Source of the DNA: Streptomyces chromofuscus
GTDB lineage: Bacteria > Actinomycetota > Actinomycetes > Streptomycetales > Streptomycetaceae
Length of the DNA stretch: 64,000 nucleotides
Direction of reading: 5' to 3'
Assembly (NCBI RefSeq): GCF_015160875.1
Contig: NZ_CP063374.1
Coordinates: 4,033,501-4,097,500 of the forward strand
Shown: in pieces, positions 50,562-61,225 of the stretch
Layout: the number at the start of each line of letters is the position of its first letter
How positions within the stretch are numbered: position 1 is the stretch's first letter
Notes under the pieces: generated by a model
Databases searched by the model: none
Told to the model about the DNA's origin: nothing
What the model saw: only the letters and a program-made list of their open reading frames with translations
Program-made: the position numbers and the translations under genes

Positions 50562-51088
50562 CGGCGGACGGACCGGCCCCCGAGCAGCCTCAGCCCTCCG
50601 GCGTCGACCTCGCGCGCGTGGCGCTGCGGGCGGCGAAGGAGGCCGCACGCGCGCGTGGGGACGCGGTGCAGCAGAAGAGGCAGGCGCGCCGCGGTGGCCT
50701 GCGCTCCGGCGCGCGCGCCGACGGCCGCGATCCCCTGGCGCTCGGCGCCGCGATCAACCGCCTGATCAGTGAGCGCGGCTGGGAGGCGCCGGCCGCGGTG
50801 GGCGGCGTGATGGGCCGCTGGCCGCAGATCGTCGGCGACGACGTCGCCAAGCACTGCGTCCCGGAGAAGTACGACGAGGACGAGCGGGTGCTGGTCGTGC
50901 GCTGCGACTCGACCGCCTGGGCCACCAACCTGCGCCTGCTGGCCCCCACGCTGGTGGCCCGGCTCAACGAGGACCTGGGCCACGGCGCCGTCAAGGCGAT
51001 CAAAGTGCTCGGCCCCGGCGGCCCCGCCCGTCGCTACGGCCCCTTGCGCGCCCCCGGAAGCACCGGGCCCGGCGACACCTACGGGTGA
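50558..51088 (+). CDS. dciA: DciA (DUF721) replicative-helicase loader
   Basis: A 176-residue DUF721 protein. The conserved domain is C-terminal ('AAINRLISERGWEAPAAVGGVMGRWPQIVGDDVAKHCVPEKYDEDERVLVVRCDSTAWATNLRLLAPTLVARLNEDLGHGAVKAIKVLGP'), with a KH-like fold that binds DnaB and ssDNA; the first 60 residues are basic and disordered. DciA is the ancestral DnaB loader in bacteria without DnaC/DnaI, which fits. Translationally coupled to recF. Confidence 0.9.
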   Translation: MTADGPAPEQPQPSGVDLARVALRAAKEAARARGDAVQQKRQARRGGLRSGARADGRDPLALGAAINRLISERGWEAPAAVGGVMGRWPQIVGDDVAKHCVPEKYDEDERVLVVRCDSTAWATNLRLLAPTLVARLNEDLGHGAVKAIKVLGPGGPARRYGPLRAPGSTGPGDTYG

Positions 51089-51577
51089 GCGCCGACGGCT
51101 GAGCCGCGACCACGAGCCCCTTGACGCGCCCCCGGATCGCCACCGCCGAGGGTGAGCTGCGTCACGTCTCGCGGGTGACCGACATCACGTTCTCGGTGCC
51201 CGGCGGTCGGCGTCGTCCACAGGCGCGGACTGATCGTCGTACGACCGCACGCGGTTGCGAATCCTGAGCTGACCCTGGAGTAGCGAAGGGTTGACGCCTC
51301 GAAGCGCTGAGTGCCGCTGTGAGCCTCTTGGAGCCCCCTTCCACATATCGGGACCCGGCCGAGGACGGTTCAGGGCGGCACATGCGTACTCAGGTACCGG
51401 CAAACCCCCATCACTGTCGGCGCTACCGGTAGACTGGGAGGCAATCCCGCCCCGAACGTGGGGACCGTCCGGGAAAAGCTGAGCAACGCTGAACAAGGCT
51501 GACCAACGCAACATGCCGCAGCCGCTCCGGCAACCCGCCGACGAGCCCGGCTCGTGCTGTGCCAGAAAGGGCGCTTC
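51089..51577 (+). promoter_or_regulatory. gyrB leader region
   Basis: A 489-bp space without a supported gene. It contains a DnaA-box-like TCGTCCACA (51213-51221), a fair -10 TAGACT (51430-51435) with no clear -35, and three tandem 10-bp units GCTGAnCAA(C/G) at 51478-51507. Gyrase promoters respond to supercoiling in Streptomyces, and the control elements should be here. Confidence 0.6.
51478..51507 (+). repeat. Three tandem 10-bp repeats in the gyrB leader
   Basis: GCTGAGCAAC, GCTGAACAAG and GCTGACCAAC follow one another directly, 71 bases before the gyrB start and after the likely -10. One helical turn per unit would present them on the same DNA face. Confidence 0.75.
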
Positions 51578-53638
51578 GTGGCCGATTCCGGCAACCCCAA
51601 CGAGAACATTCCGTCCACCGACGCCGGCGTGAACGCCGCGGCCAACGCATCGAACGGCGAGGTCACGGCCTCGTACGACGCCAGCGCCATCACCGTCCTC
51701 GAGGGTCTGGACGCGGTCCGCAAGCGACCCGGCATGTACATCGGCTCGACCGGCGAACGAGGACTGCACCACCTGGTGTACGAGGTCGTCGACAACTCCG
51801 TCGACGAGGCGCTGGCCGGATACGCCGACACCATCGACGTCACGATCCTCGCCGACGGCGGCATCCGGGTCGTCGACAACGGCCGAGGCATCCCGGTGGG
51901 CATCGTCCCGTCCGAGAACAAGCCGGCCCTCGAGGTCGTGCTGACCGTGCTGCACGCGGGCGGCAAGTTCGGCGGCGGCGGGTACGCGGTCTCCGGCGGC
52001 CTGCACGGCGTGGGCGTCTCCGTCGTCAACGCCCTGTCCTCCAAGGTCGCCGTCGAGGTGAAGACCGACGGCCACCGCTGGACGCAGGACTACAAGATGG
52101 GCGTCCCGACGGCCCCGCTCGCGCAGCACGAGGCCACCGAGGAGACCGGCACCTCGGTCACCTTCTGGGCCGACGGCGACATCTTCGAGACCACCGACTA
52201 CTCCTTCGAGACGCTCTCCCGGCGTTTCCAGGAGATGGCCTTCCTCAACAAGGGCCTGACGATCAAGCTCACCGACGAGCGCGAGTCGGCCAAGGCCACG
52301 GCGGGCGCGGACGAGGCGGGTGCGGACGAGAAGCAGGAGCCCAAGACCGTCACGTACCACTACGAGGGCGGCATCGTCGACTTCGTGACCTACCTCAACT
52401 CCCGCAAGGGAGACGTGGTGCACCCGTCCGTCATCGACCTCCAGGCGGAGGACAAGGAGAAGAACCTCTCCCTCGAGGTCGCGATGCAGTGGAACAACGG
52501 GTACACCGAGGGTGTCTACTCGTTCGCCAACATCATCCACACCCACGAGGGCGGTACGCACGAGGAGGGCTTCCGCGCCGCGCTGACCTCGCTGATCAAC
52601 AAGTACGCGCGCGACAAGAAGCTGCTGCGGGAGAAGGACGACAACCTCACGGGTGACGACATCCGCGAGGGTCTGACGGCGATCATCTCGGTCAAGCTGA
52701 GCGAGCCTCAGTTCGAGGGCCAGACCAAGACCAAGCTGGGCAACACGGAGGCGAAGACCTTCGTGCAGAAGGTGGTCTACGAGCACCTCAGCGACTGGCT
52801 GGACCGCAACCCGAACGAAGGCGCGGACATCGTCCGCAAGGGCATCCAGGCGGCCACCGCGCGCGTCGCGGCCCGCAAGGCGCGCGACCTGACCCGTCGC
52901 AAGGGCCTGCTGGAGAGCGCGTCGCTGCCGGGCAAGCTCTCCGACTGCCAGTCGAACGACCCGACGAAGTGCGAGATCTTCATCGTCGAGGGTGACTCCG
53001 CCGGCGGCTCGGCCAAGTCCGGCCGCAACCCGGAGTACCAGGCGATCCTCCCGATCCGCGGCAAGATCCTCAACGTCGAGAAGGCGCGGATCGACAAGAT
53101 CCTGCAGAACCAGGAGATCCAGGCGCTGATCTCCGCCTTCGGCACCGGCGTGCACGAGGACTTCGACATCGAGAAGCTGCGCTACCACAAGATCATCCTG
53201 ATGGCGGACGCCGACGTCGACGGCCAGCACATCAACACCCTGCTGCTGACCTTCCTGTTCCGCTTCATGCGGCCGCTGGTCGAGGCGGGCCACGTGTTCC
53301 TGTCCCGTCCCCCGCTGTACAAGATCAAGTGGGGCCGGGAGGACGTCGACTACGCGTACTCCGACCGCGAGCGCGACGCGCTGATCGAGATGGGCCGTCA
53401 GCGCGGCAAGAGGGTCAGGGAGGACTCGATCCAGCGCTTCAAGGGTCTCGGTGAGATGAACGCCGAGGAGCTGCGCATCACCACGATGGACCAGGAGCAC
53501 CGCGTCCTCGGCCAGGTCACCCTCGACGACGCCGCACAGGCCGACGAACTGTTCTCGGTCCTCATGGGCGAGGACGTCGAGGCCCGCCGCGCGTTCATCC
53601 AGCGCAACGCCAAGGACGTCCGCTTCCTCGACATCTGA
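51578..53638 (+). CDS. gyrB: DNA gyrase subunit B
   Basis: A 686-residue ATPase subunit. The GHKL ATP site ('VYEVVDNSVDEALAG', 'VVDNGRGIPVG', 'LHAGGKFGGGGYAVSGGLHGVGVSVVNALS') is N-terminal; the TOPRIM domain holds EGDSAGGS (about 471-478) and DADVDG (about 543-548) metal-binding residues. The C-terminal end is 'AKDVRFLDI'. GTG at 51578 follows AAAGGG and gives the family's usual length; an ATG eight codons earlier is possible. gyrA starts 42 bases later. Confidence 0.97.
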   Translation: MADSGNPNENIPSTDAGVNAAANASNGEVTASYDASAITVLEGLDAVRKRPGMYIGSTGERGLHHLVYEVVDNSVDEALAGYADTIDVTILADGGIRVVDNGRGIPVGIVPSENKPALEVVLTVLHAGGKFGGGGYAVSGGLHGVGVSVVNALSSKVAVEVKTDGHRWTQDYKMGVPTAPLAQHEATEETGTSVTFWADGDIFETTDYSFETLSRRFQEMAFLNKGLTIKLTDERESAKATAGADEAGADEKQEPKTVTYHYEGGIVDFVTYLNSRKGDVVHPSVIDLQAEDKEKNLSLEVAMQWNNGYTEGVYSFANIIHTHEGGTHEEGFRAALTSLINKYARDKKLLREKDDNLTGDDIREGLTAIISVKLSEPQFEGQTKTKLGNTEAKTFVQKVVYEHLSDWLDRNPNEGADIVRKGIQAATARVAARKARDLTRRKGLLESASLPGKLSDCQSNDPTKCEIFIVEGDSAGGSAKSGRNPEYQAILPIRGKILNVEKARIDKILQNQEIQALISAFGTGVHEDFDIEKLRYHKIILMADADVDGQHINTLLLTFLFRFMRPLVEAGHVFLSRPPLYKIKWGREDVDYAYSDRERDALIEMGRQRGKRVREDSIQRFKGLGEMNAEELRITTMDQEHRVLGQVTLDDAAQADELFSVLMGEDVEARRAFIQRNAKDVRFLDI

Positions 53639-53680
53639 GTCGGTCCCAGCTGACCGCACCAGGAAGGATCTTCACCAGCC

Positions 53681-56272
<2,592 letters not shown>

Positions 56273-56290
56273 CACGAGGAGTGAGTCAGC

Positions 56291-57103
56291 GTGAGCGGAG
56301 CCACGGGCGCCGGATCGACCGGTATCCCGGCCGGTACCTCGACCGGCGCGGAGACGGACGGCGGCGGCCGTGGCTCCGCCGCGCCTGCGACGGACTCGCA
56401 CACCACCCAGCTACGGGCGATCAAGTCACCCGCCAAGGATGCGCAGACGCCCTCCAACTCGCCTGACACTCATGGATCCCAGGGGGGAACTGTGACGGAC
56501 ACCCGAGGCCCGCAGACCCAGCAGTACGCGGCTGGAGCGGGCTCGGCCGCTCCGGGCGCCCAGCCGCAGGCCGCCCCGGCGGCGGGAGCACAGCAGACGG
56601 TCTCCCCGCTGCCCGGGGAGCGGCAGCCGGAGCAGCAGCCCTCCGGGCCGTACCACCCGCCGCAGGCCTACCAGACGCCCGCTCCCGGGAACGCGGTACG
56701 CCGGCCGCGCACCGGGGCGCGCACCACGCCGCGCGTGCGCAAGGCGCGGCTGCGGGTGGCCAAGGCCGACCCGTGGTCGGTGATGAAGGTCAGCTTCCTG
56801 CTCTCCATCGCGCTCGGCATCTGCACGATCGTGGCGTCGGCGGTGCTGTGGATGGTCATGGACGCCATGGGCGTCTTCTCCACGGTCGGCGGCACGATCT
56901 CCGAGGCGACCGGCTCGAACGAGTCGAACGGCTTCGACCTGCAGGCGTTCCTGTCCCTGCCCAACGTCCTGATGTTCACCGCGATCATCGCGGTCATCGA
57001 CGTCGTCCTGGCGACGGCGCTGGCGACGCTCGGCGCGTTCATCTACAACCTCTCCGCGGGCTTCGTCGGCGGAGTGGAGCTGACGCTGGCCGAGGACGAG
57101 TGA
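56291..57103 (+). CDS. DUF3566-family membrane protein
   Basis: A 270-residue protein. A disordered, Pro/Gln/Ala-rich cytoplasmic part (about 1-150) precedes the DUF3566 domain ('ARLRVAKADPWSVMKVSFLLSIALGICTIVASAVLWMVMDAMGVF...') with two membrane helices. Its role is unknown; conserved position after gyrA (Rv0007 in M. tuberculosis) suggests a link to cell division or envelope. GTG start at 56291. It is 18 bases after gyrA, and tRNA-Ile follows. Confidence 0.9.
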   Translation: MSGATGAGSTGIPAGTSTGAETDGGGRGSAAPATDSHTTQLRAIKSPAKDAQTPSNSPDTHGSQGGTVTDTRGPQTQQYAAGAGSAAPGAQPQAAPAAGAQQTVSPLPGERQPEQQPSGPYHPPQAYQTPAPGNAVRRPRTGARTTPRVRKARLRVAKADPWSVMKVSFLLSIALGICTIVASAVLWMVMDAMGVFSTVGGTISEATGSNESNGFDLQAFLSLPNVLMFTAIIAVIDVVLATALATLGAFIYNLSAGFVGGVELTLAEDE

Positions 57104-57204
57104 CGGGTCCCTCAAACGTCCCGCGACTATCGATTTTGGGACTGCCCCGGTCGTGCGCTAATCTTCAGGAGTCAGCGCGCGGGACACACACCGCAGAGCG
57201 CGGC

Positions 57205-57281
57205 GGGGCTATAGCTCAGTTGGTTAGAGCGCATCCCTGATAAGGATGAGGCCACAGGTTCAAATCCTGTTAGCCCCACCA
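57205..57281 (+). tRNA. tRNA-Ile(GAT), CCA encoded
   Basis: 77 bases: acceptor GGGGCTA pairs with TAGCCCC, D-arm 'AGCTCAGTTGGTTAGAGC', anticodon GAT at 57239-57241, T-arm with GGTTCAAATCC, discriminator A and encoded CCA. Same gene as ileT at this place in other actinobacteria. A terminator follows. Confidence 0.98.
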
Positions 57282-57286
57282 ACATG

Positions 57287-57318
57287 AAGACCCCCGGTCC
57301 ACTTGGGCCGGGGGTCTT
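57287..57318 (+). terminator. tRNA-Ile terminator
   Basis: AAGACCCCCGG (57287-57297) pairs with CCGGGGGTCTT (57308-57318), followed by T's. Confidence 0.9.
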
Positions 57319-57335
57319 TGACATCCACGGTGACA

Positions 57336-57654
57336 TCAACCGATGAGTGGATCTTCCAGAAGTTCGGCGAGCATGCCGACCGCTTCCCGCTCGCTGTCGC
57401 CGACCACGTGCGTGTAGACGTCCATGGTCATGCTGACTGTGCCGGAGGATCGCCTGGGCGACCTTGGGATGTACCTTCAGGAAGGCCAACGGGGTTCCGC
57501 AGGTGTGCCGAGCGAGGCGGACCGTGATCCGGCGGACCCCGGCGCGCTGCACGAGCCGGTCGAAGGTCCTGGAGAAGCCCACCGGGTCGATCGTGCCGCC
57601 GTGCTCCGCGGAGAAGATCAGGTCATGGTCCTGCTCCTTCCGGCGTAGGTCCAC
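57336..57654 (-). pseudogene. Frameshifted C-terminal remnant of a tyrosine integrase
   Basis: Reading leftward from 57654, 'MDLRRKEQDHDLIFSAEHGGTIDPVGFSRTFDRLVQRAGVRRITVRLARHTCGTPLAFLKVHPKVAQAILRHSQ' is the C-terminal half of a phage or ICE integrase, with the ARHT and RHS active-site boxes. A shift of one reading phase at about 57432-57435 then moves the true end, 'SMTMDVYTHVVGDSEREAVGMLAELLEDPLIG', with the catalytic Tyr, into another frame, stopping at 57338. The N-terminal half is missing. It sits 54 bases from tRNA-Ile, the typical site of integration. Confidence 0.85.
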
Positions 57655-57978
57655 TGGGCGAGCACGAGGGAGGTTGCCTCCGGGGTGTCGTTGGGGTCGG
57701 GCAGGCCGGATTCACGAGCCGACTCCTGACACTGACGCGCCTTCGGCTTGACCCAGGCGGGAGCTGTTACAGATTTCTCTGCCTCGTCAAGCACCCGGCT
57801 GCGCTCCGCTCCGCCGGGCGGGCTCCCGGCTCCGCTCCGGGCGCCGCTCCTGCCTTCGGCCCGCTCCGCCCCGGCTGCGCCGACGCGCGCCCACATGTGG
57901 ATGGGCCGGTGGCCATGAGTCGATCACCGCATAGAGCGGCCCACGGCCAAGACGATGGTTGCGGACGCTGCCCCCTCC
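57655..57978. other. Decayed mobile-element tail, no intact gene
   Basis: Leftward peptide fragments such as 'WVKPKARQCQESARESGLPDPNDTPEATSLVLAQWTYAG' occur here in a frame different from the integrase, ending by 57618. They look like part of another element gene fused by deletion, but I do not recognise the family. The remainder is an extremely GC-rich stretch. Confidence 0.45.
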
Positions 57979-58026
57979 GGAACAACGAAGAGACCACCCA
58001 TCCGGCCGGGGTGGTCTCTTTGTTCC
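57979..58026. terminator. Strong hairpin next to the element remnant
   Basis: AGAGACCACC (57989-57998) pairs with GGTGGTCTCT (58010-58019), and GGAACAA/TTGTTCC extend it outward across a small internal loop. It may have ended an element gene. Confidence 0.75.
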
Positions 58027-58169
58027 GGGGCCTGTCCGACGGGTCGCGTCACCGACCCCGCACCCGACAGCACTGTCACCCGAATGGCCCAATAAGACGT
58101 GCCACCCACATGGGTGAACATGAAGCTGATTAGTGCCCCAACCGAGGCAATCCGTGAAAGGCGAACCAC

Positions 58170-58385
58170 ATGCGCATTCGACGAATCCTCGCCGCAGTCA
58201 TCGCCACGGCAGCCCTCGCCGGACTCGGCCTCACAGGCGCCGCCACCGCCACCGCCAGCAGCGTCACCGCGGTCGGCAGCGTCACCCCGGGTGAATGCAC
58301 GGACGGCGGCGGAACGATCGATCGGTCGACGCCCGTGCTCCCGACCTGCAGGGGCGGTATGTACGACGGGCAGACGGTCGACTAA
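58170..58385 (+). CDS. Small secreted protein
   Basis: A 71-residue protein with a clean signal peptide ('MRIRRILAAVIATAALAGLGLTGAATATA', cleavage near 29). The mature part of about 42 residues has two cysteines (43 and 60), so one disulfide is possible. AAAGG precedes the ATG. I recognise no family. It has its own terminator (58418-58446). Lying just past the element remnant, it may be part of imported DNA or a native lineage-specific gene. Confidence 0.7.
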   Translation: MRIRRILAAVIATAALAGLGLTGAATATASSVTAVGSVTPGECTDGGGTIDRSTPVLPTCRGGMYDGQTVD

Positions 58386-58417
58386 ACCCCACTGGGGCCT
58401 GTTGCGAAAGTGACTCG

Positions 58418-58446
58418 GCGCCCCGCAGCCACACGCTGCGGGGCGC
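58418..58446 (+). terminator. Terminator of the small secreted protein gene
   Basis: Perfect 12-bp stem, GCGCCCCGCAGC (58418-58429) with GCTGCGGGGCGC (58435-58446). Confidence 0.9.
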
Positions 58447-58452
58447 TCCCGC

Positions 58453-58827
58453 GTGAGCGTGGCCGGGGGAGTCGCAGGGACTGTGCCGACCCGTCGGGCA
58501 CGCTGGGTCCGAGTCAGTTCGATTCTGGACGTGCAGCGCACAGTCGGGACGACCGAGTCCCCGCGGCAGTGGAAGGCGGACTACTTCACGCTCCGCCCGC
58601 TTCCCACCGCCCGACTTGTCCATCACTTCGGCACGGACCGCCCGACCGTGCAGCAGTACCAAGACGCGATGGCCCAGGCCCATGAGGCCCTGCGTACGGG
58701 GCGTCCCACGGTCGAGGACACGACTCTGCTCGGTGAGCACCGGATGAGCTGGACCGGCGTCTGTGCGGTCCCGTACACCGGCAGCGAACCCACCCGTGTC
58801 GGCTTCTTCGGTTCTTCCGGGGACTGA
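58453..58827 (+). CDS. Hypothetical protein
   Basis: A 124-residue frame from a GTG at 58453, just past the terminator stem and without a good ribosome site. The C-terminal two-thirds ('SILDVQRTVGTTESPRQWKADYFTLRPLPTARLVHHFGTDRPTVQQYQDAMAQAHEALRTGRPTVEDTTLLG') has the look of a real soluble protein, while the first 25 residues are doubtful. It may be a 5'-truncated gene or begin at an internal start. No family recognised. Confidence 0.45.
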   Translation: MSVAGGVAGTVPTRRARWVRVSSILDVQRTVGTTESPRQWKADYFTLRPLPTARLVHHFGTDRPTVQQYQDAMAQAHEALRTGRPTVEDTTLLGEHRMSWTGVCAVPYTGSEPTRVGFFGSSGD

Positions 58828-58885
58828 GACTCACCACCCACCGCGCAGCGCTCCGCCGGCAGACGGACATCGGCCGTCCGCTGGT

Positions 58886-59761
58886 TCAGTCGCTGTCCGG
58901 GGTCAGGCGTTGCAGGCGGGACGCCGCTGCCCTGGCGCGGCGGCGGCACTCGGTCACACGGCGGTCGGCGAAGCGGGCGCGTTCCCTGGCCTGTCGTTCA
59001 CCGGCGACGGCCTGCCGGTGCTCCTCCTCGGCCCGTTGCAGTTCTTCGGCCAGACTGCTGACGCGCTGTTCCAGCCGGTCCGCCCGCTGCTTGGCGTTCT
59101 CCACGTCGTGGGTGGCCGCCGTCGCCTCCTCCTCCGCGGCCCGCAGGTCGGCCTCGGTGTGCTCGGCCTCCGTGCGCGCCTTCGCCAGACGGGCGCGCCG
59201 GGTCTCCTCCGCTGCGCTCCTGCGGCGAGCGGCCGGCGGCGGCGCCTCGGCAACGGCGGGAGCACGTGGTACGGCATCCTGGGCGACCGCCGGGAACCCG
59301 ACCGCGGCGTCCAGCGGCTTGACCAGCCTGCCCGCTGCCCACTGCCGCGCCGCTTCCGGGTCGGCGAGCACGGCGTGCAGAGTGCTCTCGACCTCCCGTT
59401 GGGCGTCCGGGGTGATCGGGCGACCCGCCTGTGCGGCGAGGCGCCCGGCCTGGCGCGACAGGGCGGTGATCAGGATCCGCTGCTGACGGATGAGCTCGCG
59501 CAGCTGGGCGCCGTCCAGGTCGAGGTGGGCCTGCCGCAGGCCCTCCCCGAGCCTCAGCAGGGGCTCCACCTGGTCGGCCTGCCGGCGGACCAGGATGTTG
59601 CTGGCCCACGCCGACAGGCTCGGGCGGCGCAGCTTGCCGATCTTCTCGGCGAGGGCGCGGTCACCCGCCTTGCGGGCTGCCGCCGCGTGGGCGTCGCGGG
59701 CGGTGGTGAAGTGCTCCGGGCGCAGCCCGTACAACTCGTCGGCGACGGCGTCGAAGTCCAC
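58886..59761 (-). CDS. Coiled-coil protein of unknown function
   Basis: A 291-residue cytoplasmic protein. The N-terminal half ('MDFDAVADELYGLRPEHFTTARDAHAAAARKAGDRALAEKIGKLRRPSLSAWASNILVRRQADQVEPLL') is helical and conserved in feel; a Pro/Ala linker follows, and the C-terminal 130 residues are a continuous charged coiled coil ('AEETRRARLAKARTEAEHTEADLRAAEEEATAATHDVENAKQRADRLEQRVSSLAEELQRAEEEHRQ'). GTG at 59761 is chosen for GAGAGGGA upstream. I know similar proteins from actinomycete genomes but no function. Confidence 0.75.
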   Translation of the reverse strand: MDFDAVADELYGLRPEHFTTARDAHAAAARKAGDRALAEKIGKLRRPSLSAWASNILVRRQADQVEPLLRLGEGLRQAHLDLDGAQLRELIRQQRILITALSRQAGRLAAQAGRPITPDAQREVESTLHAVLADPEAARQWAAGRLVKPLDAAVGFPAVAQDAVPRAPAVAEAPPPAARRRSAAEETRRARLAKARTEAEHTEADLRAAEEEATAATHDVENAKQRADRLEQRVSSLAEELQRAEEEHRQAVAGERQARERARFADRRVTECRRRARAAASRLQRLTPDSD

Positions 59762-59852
59762 GAGCGTCCCTCTCCACGCGATGGGGGGTGGTCGGTCGTC
59801 AGGGGCGGTCGTACGAAGGCGTCGCTTCGATTTTCCCAGAGATGATGGGCTC

Positions 59853-60053
59853 GTGAGCAGACGTGTCAGTGTGGGGATATCGGTCCTGTCGTTGCTGCCG
59901 GCCTCGATGTTGGCCTTCGCAGGCGTGCGTGAGTACCGGGAAGGAGGCTCCGTGTACTGGGCCGCGGCCGGGATCGGGCTCGTGCTTCTGTCGGTACATG
60001 TCCTCGTGCGGGACATACGGGCGGTGCGGGCGGACAGGGGCGGGAGCCGGTAG
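59853..60053 (+). CDS. Small two-helix membrane protein
   Basis: A 66-residue frame from GTG 59853 with hydrophobic segments at about 7-23 and 34-51 and basic ends ('MSRRVS', 'VRADRGGSR'), a plausible hairpin membrane protein. The ribosome site is weak. It is divergent from the coiled-coil gene and ends before a strong terminator at 60096. No family recognised. Confidence 0.55.
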   Translation: MSRRVSVGISVLSLLPASMLAFAGVREYREGGSVYWAAAGIGLVLLSVHVLVRDIRAVRADRGGSR

Positions 60054-60095
60054 CGCCGAGTCGTGGGCCTTTCCGGGGCCGGACGGGGCAGCGCG

Positions 60096-60128
60096 AAGGC
60101 CCGGCCACGTGGGGAGTGGCCGGGCCTT
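60096..60128. terminator. Bidirectional terminator
   Basis: AAGGCCCGGCCAC (60096-60108) pairs perfectly with GTGGCCGGGCCTT (60116-60128), between the small membrane protein gene and the leftward exported-protein gene. Confidence 0.9.
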
Positions 60129-60200
60129 GGTTCGAGGGCGATGTACGCAAGTTCGCCGAGAGGACAGGGATAAAGGGAGAGCGGGGTAAGAGGGGGGATC

Positions 60201-60590
60201 TCAGCGCTGGAGAGGAATCGACACGTGGCCGGCGGTTGTGGGCGGCTCCGCCTCGCAGTCCTCGGCCGGCTCGGCCGCGGCGGTGACGGGCGTGGTGGCC
60301 GCGGTGGCGATCTGGTCGGTCTCGGTGAGCGGACGGTGGCGGCAGCTCGGCGACTTTCCGTGGGCCTCGGCCCGAATGCGCTGTTTCATCGTGGGGGGCA
60401 GGGACCTGGCGTGCGACCTGGACCAGGGAGACATCGTCGGAACCGTGGGCTGTGCGGTGCTGTTGCGAGCCGGCTCGGTCTGCGGTACCGCCGCGGAGGC
60501 GGACGTGGTGATGAGTCCGAGCGCCGTGAACAGCGCGAGGAAGGCGGTGACGACGACGTTCCACAGCTTCATGACCTTGTTCCGGGCCAT
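60201..60590 (-). CDS. Small exported protein of unknown function
   Basis: A 129-residue protein with a signal or anchor segment 'VMKLWNVVVTAFLALFTALGLITTSASA' (about 6-33), then a polar Pro/Thr/Arg-rich tail with two cysteines. GAGGGG precedes the ATG at 60590. I do not recognise a function. The 371-bp space between it and the DLW-39 gene (60591-60961) holds its promoter and that of the rightward gene; TATAGT at 60911-60916 is a plausible -10 for the latter. Confidence 0.65.
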   Translation of the reverse strand: MARNKVMKLWNVVVTAFLALFTALGLITTSASAAVPQTEPARNSTAQPTVPTMSPWSRSHARSLPPTMKQRIRAEAHGKSPSCRHRPLTETDQIATAATTPVTAAAEPAEDCEAEPPTTAGHVSIPLQR

Positions 60591-60961
60591 GGCCCCTCAC
60601 TTTCGGGTCGGGCGATTTGCGTACTTTCCTCATGATGTGTATGGGGCTCGCGAAGTGGTGGACCGACGCCCGTGGCGCGGCGATCTTCGGATGAACAACA
60701 CTCGGATGGGTGCAAGGGGCCCGAAAAGCCTGGAAAGGGAGGGAAGAGCGGCGAAGGCGGGGCAACTCTCACCCTCCGTAGGGGTGTGATCACCCTCGGG
60801 TCGGAGTGGCGTCGCCCTCTCCGCGTCCGGTGCCGGGGCCGCTTCGAGTGCGGGATCCCGGTGGGGAGTTGGGGCCTGGCGCAGGTCACCGATCGATATA
60901 GGTCGGTGTGTATAGTCGGGCGCCAGAGGTCCCCTACGTCAAGGAAAGACGAGGTCGCGCG

Positions 60962-61090
60962 GTGAAGAAGCTTCTCCTGGTCGCACTGGCCGCCATCGGC
61001 GGGCTCCTCGTGTACCGCCAGATCCAGGCGGATCGCGCCGAGCAGGATCTGTGGACGGAGGCGACTGACTCCGTGCCCACGGGTTCGTGA
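60962..61090 (+). CDS. DLW-39 family small membrane protein
   Basis: A 42-residue protein, 'MKKLLLVALAAIGGLLVYRQ...EQDLWTEATDS', one N-terminal membrane helix and the 'DLW' motif near the end that gives the actinobacterial DLW-39 family its name. Function unknown. In other actinobacteria it lies near gyrA and the DUF3566 gene, as here if the element remnant is discounted. GTG at 60962; AGGAAAG lies further upstream than usual. A terminator follows. Confidence 0.85.
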   Translation: MKKLLLVALAAIGGLLVYRQIQADRAEQDLWTEATDSVPTGS

Positions 61091-61114
61091 GTACCGACAA
61101 CCGAGACTGAACAG

Positions 61115-61142
61115 ACCCCGGCCGCGTCGCGGTCGGGGTTTT
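61115..61142 (+). terminator. Terminator of the DLW-39 gene
   Basis: ACCCCGGCCGCG (61115-61126) pairs with CGCGGTCGGGGT (61128-61139) with one G-T pair, then a run of T. Confidence 0.85.
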
Positions 61143-61225
61143 GCGTGTTTACGCATGCCGCGTGCGGGACCCGCGGGGCAGGATGAGTCAGGGCACGGAC
61201 GGTTCGAAGGCGACAACTCCCGGGG

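Noticed and set aside
57172..57335. Leftward peptide LTGFEPVASSLSGMRSNQLSYSP
   Set aside because: This is the antisense translation of the tRNA-Ile gene, a known database artefact, and not part of the integrase remnant.
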